A stretch of DNA of 64,000 bases from positions 1,364,001 to 1,428,000 of the forward strand of contig NC_057788.1 in assembly GCF_014905175.1 (NCBI RefSeq), in the 5' to 3' direction. Below, in pieces: positions 8,717 through 20,500 of this stretch. The position numbers and the translations under genes are program-made. The notes under the pieces were generated by a model that did no database searches, was not told the DNA's origin, and worked only from the letters and a program-made list of their open reading frames with translations. Numbering within the stretch: position 1 is the stretch's first letter; each line of letters opens with the position of its first letter. Origin of the DNA: Aphidius gifuensis (Eukaryota > Arthropoda > Insecta > Hymenoptera > Braconidae).

Positions 8717-11700
8717 TTATCCACGTGCTGGATAAAATTCAATAACATAATCTTTATACATATGAGCAGTAGTAAAGTTAGGAATTCTCCAAGCTGGATT
8801 GATGACGCTGATCTTAAAATTATTATGCAAATATAGTTGTTTTATGTTGGTGTTTTTGAATGCTCCATTTTCAATACGGCTTATTTTGTTGTATGATAAA
8901 TCTAATTGATCACATTTAACACCGTCAAAAGTATCACTTTTAATATCAATTTCATTGTGACTTAAATTTAATAGCTTTATATTTTCAATACCAGGTAACA
9001 GAAATGTTTTATCTTGAATTTTTTTAATTTTATTGTTATTTAATAAAATTACAGCAAGATTTTTGAGATTATTAAACAAACTCATTGGAATACGAGTCAA
9101 TTTGTTGAATGACAAGTTTATGTATTTGAGATTATTTAGTAAATTAAATACACCAACTGGAATTGTCATCAGATTTGTTTTGGTTATTGTTAATATTTCA
9201 ATTTGTGGGAGACAATTAAATGAATCTTCTTGGAATTCATCTATTTTACCACTTACATAACGAATGTCAATTATTGAAATTGGTATATTTTTTGAATATA
9301 AATTTTGACAAATACCAATAGTTCTATTGCCAATAATTTCTAGAGTTTTTAAATTTTTAAGATTCTTTAATGTTTGACTGAAAAATATAAAAGTTTCATC
9401 TACTTGAATTTTAAGATATTTAAGTGATGGTAGAAAATAAAATAAATTATTTTTTAGTGATACTGGTCCAGCATTTATTTCTAAATTTTCCAATTCTATC
9501 AAACCATCAAATGATTCGGGATAAATATTAAATCCAAACAAGTCATTATTGTTATTGATTATCAATGTTTTTAATTGCAGTCCAATACTTGAATTTTTAA
9601 ATGCAAATTTATCAATTGATTGAATGTTATTGTCATTTATTTCAACTTTATCAATCACAGACCATGGAAGAATATCAAAAATATATTCTGTTACATCTGC
9701 ACTCAATTTAACAGATGAAAGAGAATTGTGATTTTTACATATTTCAATTATCCAATCCTTAATATCACACGTTGTGTCAATTTTTAAATTACTCACAGCC
9801 CATGCACTAGGATTTTTCTCGAGTTTATCATTATTATAAACATATAAAATTTCGAGATTTAAATTTTTGAATGCATTATTTTCTATTGAAATAATATTGT
9901 TGTTTGATAAATCCATATTATGACATGTAGCACCAAGAAATGTATTTTTTTTAATATGTGTTAATGAATTATAACTTAAATCAAGTAGTGATAATTCGTT
10001 ATGGTCAAATGCTTTGTCATCAATAAATTCAATTTTATTGTTTTTTAGTACAAGTATATTTAAACTTTTCAATGGTGAAATAAGTTTTTGACGAATATGC
10101 TTTATTTGATTAGATATCAGTGTTAATTGAGTCAGCTTTTCAAGTCCATTAAATGCTCCAACTTCAATTGTTTCAAGGTTGCTGTTACTTATATCAAGAT
10201 GTTCAAGTTTATTTAAACACGAAAAAATCATTGGTTGTAAGGTTTTAAATGTACCACTCACATAGCGAAGATGTACAATATTAATTTCCTTCCATTCACA
10301 TGTTTCATGACAAATATCAACCGTATTATGATGAAAAATTGTAAAACTTTGTAAACTCGTTATATTAAATAATAATACACAAGAACGCTTGTTGTCAGAT
10401 GTCAAAGATTGAGTTGTTGAAATTTCAAGTGATATTAATGATTCTAGATGATGAAAAAATGATGTTGCAAATAAAATTGGTTTAGTTTTAAATTTTAAAA
10501 CTTTAAGATTTGGCAATCCTGCAAACGAATGATGATTGATAATAAAATTATCAGCTGTAGATGTAATTATCAAAGTCGTTATTTTTAAATTATTGAATGC
10601 GTTATTATCAATTGATGTTATTTCATTGTCGTTGATATGAAGTGTCTTTGGTTGCCACAGATCAACAACAAGTGATCTGACTGACGTCAATGATTTCAAA
10701 ACAGATGTTCTACAAATTTTAAAATAACTAAATTCACTCAAGTAACAAGTGTCTGTTAACTTGCTCATTCTCATTGAATAATGATTGTTGTTATTATCTT
10801 GAATAGCTCCCATCGCTACATCATAAACCTGATGATCAAAATAGATCATAGAAGTATTATAGTCAATACCCCATTTTAATACATTTAAATAAAAAAATTG
10901 ATTGTCATAAAAATAAATTGTATCAATCTGGGATTTATTAAATGCTCCATCAACAACATAGAGAATATCACTTTGTGTCAAATCAATCACACTGCATTTA
11001 GTATTTTTAAAAATACCTTCTCCAATGATTTCCAATGAATTGTAACTCAAATTAAGTAATGATAATTTTTTATTCTCAATTGCAAATGCTCCATTATCAA
11101 TTTTATTTATTGAATTATTACTCAAATTAATAATATTCAAACTTTTAATGTTAAATACATTTGCAGGTATATAAGTCAGTTTAATGTTTGATATTAATGA
11201 CACTGTTTTTAATTTTTTCAAATCATCGAATGCACCAGGCATAATAAAAGTTAAATCACTCTCAGCAATTGTAAAATGTTGAAGATTTTTTAAACATGTA
11301 AGTGGCTGTCGAGTCAATGTTGTAATATGAGCACTAGTATATTGAAGTTGTATTATGTTTAGAGAATTATTTTTATTTATTAAATTGCAAATATCAATAT
11401 TTTCATGATTTAAAAATTCCAGTTTATGTAAATTCAAATGTTTGGTTAAAATATCATTGAAATATTTTCTTGTTTTGCTGGCTATTTGTATTTTCAAATA
11501 TTTCAAATTATCTAAATCATAAAAACTATCTGGGTGTAGTAAAACTGAGGCTGAATTAATTTCCAAATTTTCCAAGTTTTTAAATTTTGAAAAAACAAGT
11601 GTTTCAATATGCAATTCAACATCAGCAGCAAAATTAAGTTGTAAAGTTTTAATTGGTGCCGATGATGATATATTTTCAAATGCATTATTTTGTAAGATGT

Positions 11701-11908
11701 TAACTTTTTTATTTGTTACTCCAATTTTATCTGGATACGTTTTAAAAATTGAATCTTTTTCTTGAAATACTGTCCAATCACCTGTCTCACAATTTAAGGA
11801 GAACCTTATAGAAGTTTCATAACAATAATTTGTCTTTGAAAATACAAATGAATTATGTGTTATTAATATTAAATTAATTAATATACCCCGAATAATAGTA
11901 TTTTTCAT
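8717..11908 (-). CDS. Secreted LRR protein, array copy 3
   Basis: Intronless. The open frame extends to 12031, but the start is placed at 11908 (MKNTIIRGILIN) because this aligns with the signal peptides of the other copies and leaves the TATA block (12021-12038) ~115 bp upstream. That gives 1,063 codons. Signal peptide ~1-24, then the CY...CETGDWTVFQEKD cap. LRR modules run at about 25-380, 384-712 and 713-1063, with the NIDICNL motif in the first. It has no membrane helix and no TIR domain. The C-terminus FYPARG matches copy 2. The region around SVIDLTQSDILYVVDGAF is almost the same as in copy 6 rather than copy 2, which suggests exchange between copies. Function unknown; secreted, possibly venom. 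Confidence 0.87.
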   Translation of the reverse strand: MKNTIIRGILINLILITHNSFVFSKTNYCYETSIRFSLNCETGDWTVFQEKDSIFKTYPDKIGVTNKKVNILQNNAFENISSSAPIKTLQLNFAADVELHIETLVFSKFKNLENLEINSASVLLHPDSFYDLDNLKYLKIQIASKTRKYFNDILTKHLNLHKLEFLNHENIDICNLINKNNSLNIIQLQYTSAHITTLTRQPLTCLKNLQHFTIAESDLTFIMPGAFDDLKKLKTVSLISNIKLTYIPANVFNIKSLNIINLSNNSINKIDNGAFAIENKKLSLLNLSYNSLEIIGEGIFKNTKCSVIDLTQSDILYVVDGAFNKSQIDTIYFYDNQFFYLNVLKWGIDYNTSMIYFDHQVYDVAMGAIQDNNNNHYSMRMSKLTDTCYLSEFSYFKICRTSVLKSLTSVRSLVVDLWQPKTLHINDNEITSIDNNAFNNLKITTLIITSTADNFIINHHSFAGLPNLKVLKFKTKPILFATSFFHHLESLISLEISTTQSLTSDNKRSCVLLFNITSLQSFTIFHHNTVDICHETCEWKEINIVHLRYVSGTFKTLQPMIFSCLNKLEHLDISNSNLETIEVGAFNGLEKLTQLTLISNQIKHIRQKLISPLKSLNILVLKNNKIEFIDDKAFDHNELSLLDLSYNSLTHIKKNTFLGATCHNMDLSNNNIISIENNAFKNLNLEILYVYNNDKLEKNPSAWAVSNLKIDTTCDIKDWIIEICKNHNSLSSVKLSADVTEYIFDILPWSVIDKVEINDNNIQSIDKFAFKNSSIGLQLKTLIINNNNDLFGFNIYPESFDGLIELENLEINAGPVSLKNNLFYFLPSLKYLKIQVDETFIFFSQTLKNLKNLKTLEIIGNRTIGICQNLYSKNIPISIIDIRYVSGKIDEFQEDSFNCLPQIEILTITKTNLMTIPVGVFNLLNNLKYINLSFNKLTRIPMSLFNNLKNLAVILLNNNKIKKIQDKTFLLPGIENIKLLNLSHNEIDIKSDTFDGVKCDQLDLSYNKISRIENGAFKNTNIKQLYLHNNFKISVINPAWRIPNFTTAHMYKDYVIEFYPARG

Positions 11909-12020
11909 CGTGGATGTAAATATATTGTCGAAGCACAGATTTAAAATGATGATATCTCGAGTTATATATTTTATAATAGTATCTTTTTCAATCATATTCA
12001 GCCCCCTTATACAGGCAATG

Positions 12021-12038
12021 TATATAGGCAACTGATTG
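12021..12038 (-). promoter_or_regulatory. Core promoter block of LRR copy 3
   Basis: On the minus strand this reads CAATCAGTTGCCTATATA, a one-base variant of the block before copies 2 and 5, ~115 bp upstream of the chosen ATG. Its position inside the upstream part of the open frame is a main reason to reject the longer N-terminus. Confidence 0.6.
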
Positions 12039-13346
12039 TTTAAAAAAAATAATTTATTTTATTTTTTCCTGTAGCTAAGTCAGACACAGATAACAAATAT
12101 ACATGTGCCAGCATCTTATTTATCTTTTTTATCAAATTAAATCTTTCGTAAGTACGACAAAAAAATTTTTGCCAAATTTTTTTTTTCTCGATAAAATCAA
12201 CAGTGTGATGCGATGAACAAATATATTTTTATCAAGCAAAATGTTTTTTTTTTATTTAATTGTACAATTTTTTTTTTTTGTACAAATTACTATGAAAATT
12301 TTTTTAATTTTATATATATATTTTTTTAACAAATAATAAATAGAAAAAAAAAAAAATACATTTTTTAATAAATGAGATTATGATTATTATTTTATTTATC
12401 CACGTGCTGATTTCAGTAAAGATACAATTTTGTTAATATTCATCTTCACACAAATATTCGTTTGCAGGTTTTCAATGTATATCTCTTTATTATAAACCAA
12501 ATTTTAAATACGACACAATTATTCAGGCCAAATATTTTTTTTTATATAACATCATCCACAATGTAATGCGATGAACAAATATTTTCGTCGAGCCAAGCGT
12601 ATATTATCAACAATATATTAAAAATTCTAAAATTATTTATTAAATTAAAAAACAAATTTATCATCAAATTAATTAAACAAAATGGTTTTTTTTTAATTTT
12701 TTTTTTGTAAGAAATGATATGTCAAAAGTACTATTATAATTTTTTTATTTTTTATAGAGATAAGTTATCTCAGATAACGAATCTTATTCCAACAATGATA
12801 TATATGAATTTTATACTTTTTTTTTCGTGTTCTACATAATAATAAAAATTATGCAAAATAATATTTTATTCTGCAAAAATTTATTTGCTAGTCTGAAAGT
12901 TTTATTCACCTAGTTTTACATATGACATTTACTTAAAAAAAAAGCTCAATTACTTAATTTTATAATATGGATGAATTCTATATATTTTTCATCTTTGATT
13001 CCTTGTCAAGATATATTTGTACAGAAAAAGACTTTATAATTATTGATTTAAAAAAAAACTCATGACGGTCTTCTTGCGTATATTTAGAAACCCCAATCAA
13101 AATCGTCCCGATAATTTGAATTTTTCTAAAATAATTATTTAATGTATAAAAATAATTACAATTAAATAATAAAAAATAATAATCAATTTATTTAAAAATT
13201 GCATGAATAATTAATAAATTCATAATTATAATCAAATCGTTTTGTTCGAAGTACACTAGAAAACGATTTTGTTGTTTTAATTTTATTTTATTGTTATTAA
13301 AAAGAAAAATATAATTGACAATAATTCTCAAATCAGGATTGATCAT
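12039..13346. other. Intergenic spacer, includes a deleted-gene scar
   Basis: AT-rich spacer between copies 3 and 4 with long poly-T runs. The only recognisable content is the scar at 12360-12560 and spacer sequence related to the other LRR flanks. No open gene seen. Confidence 0.6.
12360..12560 (-). pseudogene. Ghost of a deleted LRR gene (3' end joined to 5' flank)
   Basis: The stretch TTTATTTATCCACGTGCTG at about 12394-12412 equals the last codons and stop of copies 2 and 3 on the minus strand. It is followed at once by TTTCAGTAAAGATACAATTT and related sequence, which belongs to the upstream region of copies 2 and 5. Further on, TTTGCAGG and ACGACACAATTATTCAGGCC-like sequence again match copy 2's distal 5' flank. 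A whole ~3.2 kb coding region and the proximal promoter seem to have been removed, leaving both outer flanks fused. Confidence 0.65.
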
Positions 13347-16300
13347 CTAACCGTACCGAAGTGCTCTAAAATAACAATTGTGAGATTCACAAATATCACA
13401 ATCTATTCTTTCACCTGTATGCAACGCACAATATTTTGCTGCATACGATGGATATTTAATATGAACAATAATTGATTTCGGAATATTCCAAGCTTGTTGA
13501 GCTTCAATGATATTATTGGTATTATTAAATAAATACAAATCTTCAATTGACGTATTTTTGAATGCATCGTTTTCAATCAGGCTGATTTTGTTTTGCGATA
13601 AATCTAAGCTATCGCATTTAAAACCAGTAAAAATATTATTTTTTATAATTTTGATATCGTTGTAACTTATATTTAATAAATTAAAATTTTTATCGGCAAA
13701 TATCAATGATGTCTTATCGCCAAAGTCTTTAATTTCATTATTATTTAATAAAAGTACAGCGAGATTTTTGAGATTATTAAATACATTCATTGGAATACGA
13801 GTCAATTTGTTGAATGACAAATTTAAATATTTGAGACTATTTAGTAAATTAAATGCACCAGCTTGAATTGTCATCAGCTGTGTTTTGGTTATTGTTAATA
13901 TTTCAATTTGAGGAAGACAGTCAAATGAGTTTGCTTCTAAGCTGTGAATAGAACCAGTTGTATAACGAATGTCAATTATTGAATTTGATATATTTTTTGA
14001 ATATAAATTTTGACAAATACCAACAGTAAAATTACCAACAATTTCCACGGTTTTTAAATTTTTTAAATTCTTCAATGTTTGACTGAAAAATATAAAAGTT
14101 TCATCTACTTGAATTTTAAGATATTTAAGTGATGGTAGAAAACCAAATAAATTATTTTTTAATGATACTGGTCCAGCATTTATTTCTAAATTTTCTAATT
14201 TTGTCAATCCATCAAATGATTCAGGATAAATATTAAATCCAAACAAGTCATTATTATTATTGATTATCAATGTTTTTAATTGCAGTCCAATGATTGAATT
14301 TTTGAATGCATATTTATCAATTGATTGGATGTTATTGTCATTTATTTCAACTTTGTCAATCATAGTCCATGGAAGAATATCGATAATATATTCTGTAACA
14401 TCTGCACTCAATTTAACAGATGAAATAGAATTGTAACTTTTACATATTTCAATCATCCATTCTTTATTTTCACATGTTATGTCAATTTTTAAATTCTTTG
14501 CAGCCCATGCACGAGGATTTTTCACTAGTTTATCATTATTAAAAATATATAGAATTTCGAGATTTAAATTTTTGAAGGCATTATTTTCTATTGTAATGAT
14601 ATTGTTATTTGATAAATCTAATACAGAACATGTAACACCAAAAAATGTGTTTTCCCTGACATGAGTTAATGAATTATAGCTCAAATCAAGTAGTGACAAT
14701 TTTTCATTAGCAAATGATTCGTCATCAATAAATTTGATTGAATTATTCCTCAGTATAAGTCGTTCCAAAGTTGTTAACAGGGCAAACACATCTCGATTGA
14801 TGTGTTTTATGCGATTAGATGTCAGTGTCATTTCAATAAGGTTATCAAGTCCAATAAATGCTCCAGCTTTAATTGTTTCGAGGCTGCTTTTACTTATATC
14901 AAGATGTTCAAGTTTATTTAAACATGAAAAAATTTTTGGTTTTAAATTTTCAAATGTACCACTCACATAGCGAAGATGTACAGTATTAAATTTCTTGTTT
15001 TCACATGTTTCATGACAAATATCAATTGTGTTATGATGAAGAATTGATAAACTTTGTAAACTTGTAATATTAGATAATAATTCACATGAACGCATAGTGT
15101 AGGATGCCCAAGATTCAGTTGTTGAAATTTCAAGTGATATTAAGGATTTTAAATTATGAAAAATAGATGTTCTAAACAATATTGGTCTAGTTTTGAATTT
15201 TAAAACTTTTAGACTTGTCAATCCAGCAAAAGAGTTTCGTTCGAGAATAAAGTTTGTTTCTGTAGATGTAATTATTAAGGTTGTTATTTTTAAATTATAA
15301 AATGTATTATCATCGATTGATGATATTTTATTGTCGTCGATATGAAGCGCCTTAGGTTGCCATAAATCAATAACAAGTGATCTGACTGAAATTAATGACT
15401 TCAAAGTAGGCGTTCTACAAATTTCAAAATAATTATGTTTACTCAAGTAACAAGTGTCTGTAAATTTTTCCATACTCATTGAATACTGATTGTTGTTATT
15501 ATTTTTAATAGGACCGATCGCTACATCAAAAGCTCGATAATCAAAATATGCTATAGTAGTATGATAGTCAACACCCCAACTCGAAATATTTTTATCGACA
15601 TGTAGATTTTTAAAAAAATAAATTACATCAACATTTGATTTATTAAATGCTCCATCAACGACATAAAGAATACCACTTTGTGTGAAATCAATCACACTAC
15701 ATTGAATATTTTGAAAAATACCTTCTCCAATAAACTCCAATGAATTGTAACTCAAATTGAGTAGTGATAATTTTTTATTGTCAATTGTCAATGCTCCATC
15801 ATCAATTTTTTTTATTGAATTATTGCTTAAATCAATAATATCCAAGCTTTTTATATTAAATACATTTGCCGGTATGTAAGTTAAATTAACATTTGATATT
15901 AATGAAAGTGTTTTTAATTTTTTTAAACCATCAAATGCACCAGGCATAATTAAAGTTAAATCACTCTCAGCAATTGTAAGGTGTTCAAGATTTTTCAAAC
16001 ATATAAATGATTCATCAGTTAATGTCGTCATATAACCACCGTTATATTGAAGTTGTATAATGTTTGAAGAATTATTTTGTTTTATTAAATTACAAATATC
16101 AATATTTTCATGATTTAAAAATTCCAGTTTATGTAAATTCAAATGTTTCATTAAAACATCATTAAAATATTTCATTGTTTTATTGGCTATATGTATTTTC
16201 AAATATTTCAACTCATCTAGACCATAAAAAGTATCTGGGTCTATTAAAACTGAGGCTGAATTAATTTCTAAATTTTCCAATTTTTTAAAATTGGAAAAAA

Positions 16301-16613
16301 CAAGTGGTTCAATATGCAATTCAACATCATCAGCCAAATTAAGTTGTAAAGTTTCAATTGTTGCAGATGTTGATATATTTTTAAATGCATTATTATGTAA
16401 GACATTAACTTTTTTATTTGTTATCTCAATTTTATCTGGATACGTATTAAAAATTGAATCTTTTTCATGAAATACTGTCCAATCACCTGACTCACAATTT
16501 CTGTAATATCCCATAACAGTTGTGTAACAATAAGTTGTCTTTGAAAATACAAATGATTTATGTATTATTAATATTAAATTAATTAATATACCAAGGATAA
16601 TAATATTATTCAT
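13347..16613 (-). CDS. Secreted LRR protein, array copy 4 (chimeric tail)
   Basis: Intronless; the frame is open to 16649, but the start is set at 16613 (MNNIIILG) by alignment with copies 2, 5 and 6. That gives 1,088 codons. Signal peptide ~1-25, then the CESGDWTVFHEKD cap. Three LRR modules run at about 26-385, 388-711 and 712-1088, with NIDICNL in the first. No membrane helix or TIR domain. Most of the protein resembles copies 2, 3, 5 and 6, but the last ~65 codons (YLFNNTNN onward, with the GERIDC...C tail and RYG end) nearly match copy 1. This is evidence of gene conversion or unequal exchange. TATATAAAT lies ~105 bp upstream (16713-16722). Confidence 0.87.
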   Translation of the reverse strand: MNNIIILGILINLILIIHKSFVFSKTTYCYTTVMGYYRNCESGDWTVFHEKDSIFNTYPDKIEITNKKVNVLHNNAFKNISTSATIETLQLNLADDVELHIEPLVFSNFKKLENLEINSASVLIDPDTFYGLDELKYLKIHIANKTMKYFNDVLMKHLNLHKLEFLNHENIDICNLIKQNNSSNIIQLQYNGGYMTTLTDESFICLKNLEHLTIAESDLTLIMPGAFDGLKKLKTLSLISNVNLTYIPANVFNIKSLDIIDLSNNSIKKIDDGALTIDNKKLSLLNLSYNSLEFIGEGIFQNIQCSVIDFTQSGILYVVDGAFNKSNVDVIYFFKNLHVDKNISSWGVDYHTTIAYFDYRAFDVAIGPIKNNNNNQYSMSMEKFTDTCYLSKHNYFEICRTPTLKSLISVRSLVIDLWQPKALHIDDNKISSIDDNTFYNLKITTLIITSTETNFILERNSFAGLTSLKVLKFKTRPILFRTSIFHNLKSLISLEISTTESWASYTMRSCELLSNITSLQSLSILHHNTIDICHETCENKKFNTVHLRYVSGTFENLKPKIFSCLNKLEHLDISKSSLETIKAGAFIGLDNLIEMTLTSNRIKHINRDVFALLTTLERLILRNNSIKFIDDESFANEKLSLLDLSYNSLTHVRENTFFGVTCSVLDLSNNNIITIENNAFKNLNLEILYIFNNDKLVKNPRAWAAKNLKIDITCENKEWMIEICKSYNSISSVKLSADVTEYIIDILPWTMIDKVEINDNNIQSIDKYAFKNSIIGLQLKTLIINNNNDLFGFNIYPESFDGLTKLENLEINAGPVSLKNNLFGFLPSLKYLKIQVDETFIFFSQTLKNLKNLKTVEIVGNFTVGICQNLYSKNISNSIIDIRYTTGSIHSLEANSFDCLPQIEILTITKTQLMTIQAGAFNLLNSLKYLNLSFNKLTRIPMNVFNNLKNLAVLLLNNNEIKDFGDKTSLIFADKNFNLLNISYNDIKIIKNNIFTGFKCDSLDLSQNKISLIENDAFKNTSIEDLYLFNNTNNIIEAQQAWNIPKSIIVHIKYPSYAAKYCALHTGERIDCDICESHNCYFRALRYG

Positions 16614-17569
16614 CGTGAATACAAGTATATTTTTGAGCACAGATTTCAAATGATTATACGATGACTTTAAACTGTCGGCGGAGATATAATTTCGTTTTCA
16701 ATTATTTTTACCATTTATATAGCTGAGTAGTTCCCAAAATTAATTTATGTTATTATCGCGTATAGCTACATCAAACAAAGCAAACCAACATTTGTTTGCC
16801 GCTATCTTTTTTATCTCACTTTTATAAATTTTTATAAAATTATTTAGGGCAAAATTCGTTTGTTATATAAATTACAATATATATAGTCAACAGTGTAATG
16901 CGACAAATAAATACTCTTGTCAAAGCCAGACGTATAATATTATTTTAAAAAAATATATTCAAAATTCCAATTTGTTTATTCAAAAAAAAGAATTTATATT
17001 ATACCAAGTTTATAGGAACATAAAGTTATAATAATTTTTTTTGTTGTTTATCTAGACATATGACGACAAAGATAATGTAAATATATTAAGCATTTATATA
17101 TTTTTTTATAAAATAATCCATTCTTACTTATACAAACTTGTTTGCTAGCCTGGTACTCGCATTTATTTAATTTTACGTATGAAAAATTTTGTCGGGACTC
17201 AAGTGCACGGCACAATTTTTTTATTGACAAAAAATCCTTGTTAATATTCAAAATTGTAAAATGATTATTTATCGTTAATCATTATACATATATTTCAAAA
17301 ACCTTTATTGATTTATAAACAAAAATGTTTTTCATTTTCGATTTATTTTAAGAAGACATACCTGTAAAAAAAAAAATCATAATTGTATATCCTTTCAGTT
17401 TATTTAAATAAATAGAGTTAAAGAATAATCGTTGCATGTTTGAGCGCGAATACGTTGATAGTTAATAAAATTAAAATTAAATAAATTACACAGGGTAATA
17501 TGTTTTTCTTTTATATTTTTCATGTTTACAATTATTTCTTAACATAAGTTTTGAAAAAAATTGATTGGT
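16614..17569. other. Intergenic spacer between LRR copies 4 and 5
   Basis: It contains the copy 4 promoter (TATATAAAT at 16713-16722 on the minus strand) and a degenerate GCAAAC.../...TTTGTTTGC inverted pair at 16778-16799. The part near 17405-17560 matches the spacer at 8145-8320. No gene seen. Confidence 0.6.
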
Positions 17570-20500
17570 TTATCCATGTGGTGCTAAAAAATGATTTTCA
17601 ATGTAATATTTATCGTTCATGTGAGCAGCAGTGAATTGCGGAATTCCCCAAGCTGGATTAACGACGATAAGATTAAGATTATTATGCAAATAAAGTTGTT
17701 TGATGTTGGTGTCTTTGAATGCATTATTTTCAATATGGCTTATTTTGTTGTGGGTTAAATCTAATTGATCACATTTAACACCGTCAAAAGTATCACTTTT
17801 AATATTAATTTCATTGTGACTTAAATTTAATAGCTTTATATTTTCTATTTCAGGTAACAGAAATGATTTATCTTGAATTTCTTTGATTTCATTGTTATTT
17901 AATAAAATTACTGCAAGATTTTTGAGATTATTAAATACATTCATTGGAATAGTAGTCAATTTGTTGAATGACAAGTCTATATATTTGAGATTAACGAGTA
18001 AATTCAATACACCATGTTGAATTGTCATCAGATTTGTTTTGGTTATTGTTAATATTTCAATTTGTGGTAGACAATTGAAGGAGTTTGCTTCTAAGCTGTG
18101 AATAGAACCAGTTGTATAACGAATGTCAATTATTGAATTTGATATATTTTTTGAATATAAATTTTGACAAATACCAATAGTCTTATTGCCAACAATTTCT
18201 AGGGTTTTTAAATTTTTAAGATTCTCTAATATTTGACTAAAAAATACAAAAGTTTCATCTATTTGAATTCTAAGATATTTAAGTGATGGTAGAAAATAAA
18301 ATAAATGATATTTGAGAAATACTGGTCCAGTATTTATTTCTAAATTTTCCAATTCTGTCAAACCTTCAAATGATTCAGGATAAATATAAAATCCATACAA
18401 GTCGTTATTACTATTAATTATTAATGTTTTCAATTGCAGTCCAATACTTGAATTTTTAAATGCAAATTTATCAATTGATTGAATGTTATTGTCATTTATT
18501 TCAACTTTATCAATAACAGACCATGGAAGAATATCAAAAATATATTCTGTTACATCTGTACTCGATTTAACAGATGAAATAGAATTGTGTCTTTTACATA
18601 TTTTAATCATCCATTCCTTATTGTCACATGTTGTTTCAATCTTCGAATTACTCACAGCCCATTCACTAGGATTTTTCTCGAGTTTATCATTATTATAAAC
18701 ATATAAAATTTCGATATTTAAATTTTTAAATGCATTATTTTCAATTAAAATAATATGGTTGTTTGATAAATCCAACTTATGACATGTAGCACCAAAAAAT
18801 GTATTTTCTCTGATATAAGTTAATGAATTATAGCTCAAATCAAGTAGTGATAAATTTTTATTAACAAATGCTTTGTCATCAATGAATTCAATTGTATTGT
18901 TTTTCAGTACAAGGATAATTAAATTTTTCAATGGTGAAAAATTATTTTGATTAATATGTTTTATTCGATTCGATGTCAGTGCCAATTGAACTAGCTTTTC
19001 AAGTCCATTAAATGCTCCCGTTTCAATTATTTCGAGGCTACCTTTACTTATTCCGAGATTTTCAAGTTTTCTAAAACATGAAAATATCATTGGCCCTAAT
19101 TTTTTAAATGTACCACTCACATAGCGAAGATGTACAATATTAAATTTCTTGTATTCACATGTTCCATGACAAAAATCAATTGTATTATGATGAAAAATTG
19201 ATAAACTTTGTAAACTTGTAATATTAGATAATAATTCACAAGTAGGCATGTCGTATGATGCCCAAGAGTCACGTATTGGAATTTCAAGTGATATTAATGA
19301 TTCTAAATGATAAAAAAATGATGTTGTGAATAAAATTGATTTAGTTTCAATTTTTAACACTTCGAGATTTGGCAATCCTGCAAACGAATGTTCATTGATA
19401 ATAAAATTATTAGCAGTAGATCTAATTATTAAAGTCGTTATTTTTAAATTATTAAATGCATTATTATCAATTGATGTTATTTCATTGTCCATGATATAGA
19501 GTGTCTTAGGTTGCCACAGATCAGCAACAAGTGATTTGACGGAAGTTACTGATTTTAAAAAAGATGTTCGACAAATTTCAAAATAATTATATTTACTCTT
19601 GTAACAAATGTCTGTAAATTTTTTCATACTCATTGAATAATGATTTTTTTTATTATTTGTAATAGGATCCATCGCTACATCAAAAGCTTTATGATCAAAA
19701 TAGACCCTAGTAGTTTGATAGTCAATACCCCAGCTCAAAGTATTTTTATCAATACCTAGATTTTCAAAAAAATAAATTACATCAACATGTGATTTATTAA
19801 ATGCTCCATCAGCGACAGCAACAATTTCACTTTGCGTAATATCAACAACAGCACATTTTATATTTTTAAAAATACCTTCTCCAATATACAATGACCAGAA
19901 AAAAATAACAATTTTATATGCTAGTTAGTAAATTCGTAAAACTCAGAATTCAAAGTTTTTCATAAATTTGATATATAATTATTGTTATGTTATTTAAATT
20001 TCGAATTTCACAAAATTCGATATCCTAAATTTTATAACAAATATTAATTTTACAATAAATTATTACAGTTTTATTCAAATAAAATACTAGTTTTTGATAA
20101 TTTTTTATTGTCTGAACACTAAAATTATCTTCAATGTTAAAAATTCAAATCTAATTTGTTCAATAATTATTGTACTTTTTGTTATTTTTGTTATTGCAGA
20201 TGCACATTTAGTATTTGTATCCAATTCTAAGTCCTAATTATACATAATATTGTATTAATTAATTCAAGTGAATAAATATGCATTATAGAAAAATCTAAAA
20301 CTTAATTTGATATTACCTAATTTATAAATTCACCAGTAAATGCAAGTGTAAATATAATTTGTGTCAAGTATTTCATTTGTTTATGTGAATTTGATAGCAG
20401 TGATATGGCCCCAATTTTATATTATAAACAATATTTTATCGTAAAATCCATAAATATTATTTTATGAAAAAATTATTATGTATTTTTAAAATGAACAATA

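Noticed and set aside
11909..12031. Longer N-terminus for LRR copy 3
   Set aside because: It would bury the signal peptide and run through the conserved TATA block; sister genes start at the equivalent of 11908.
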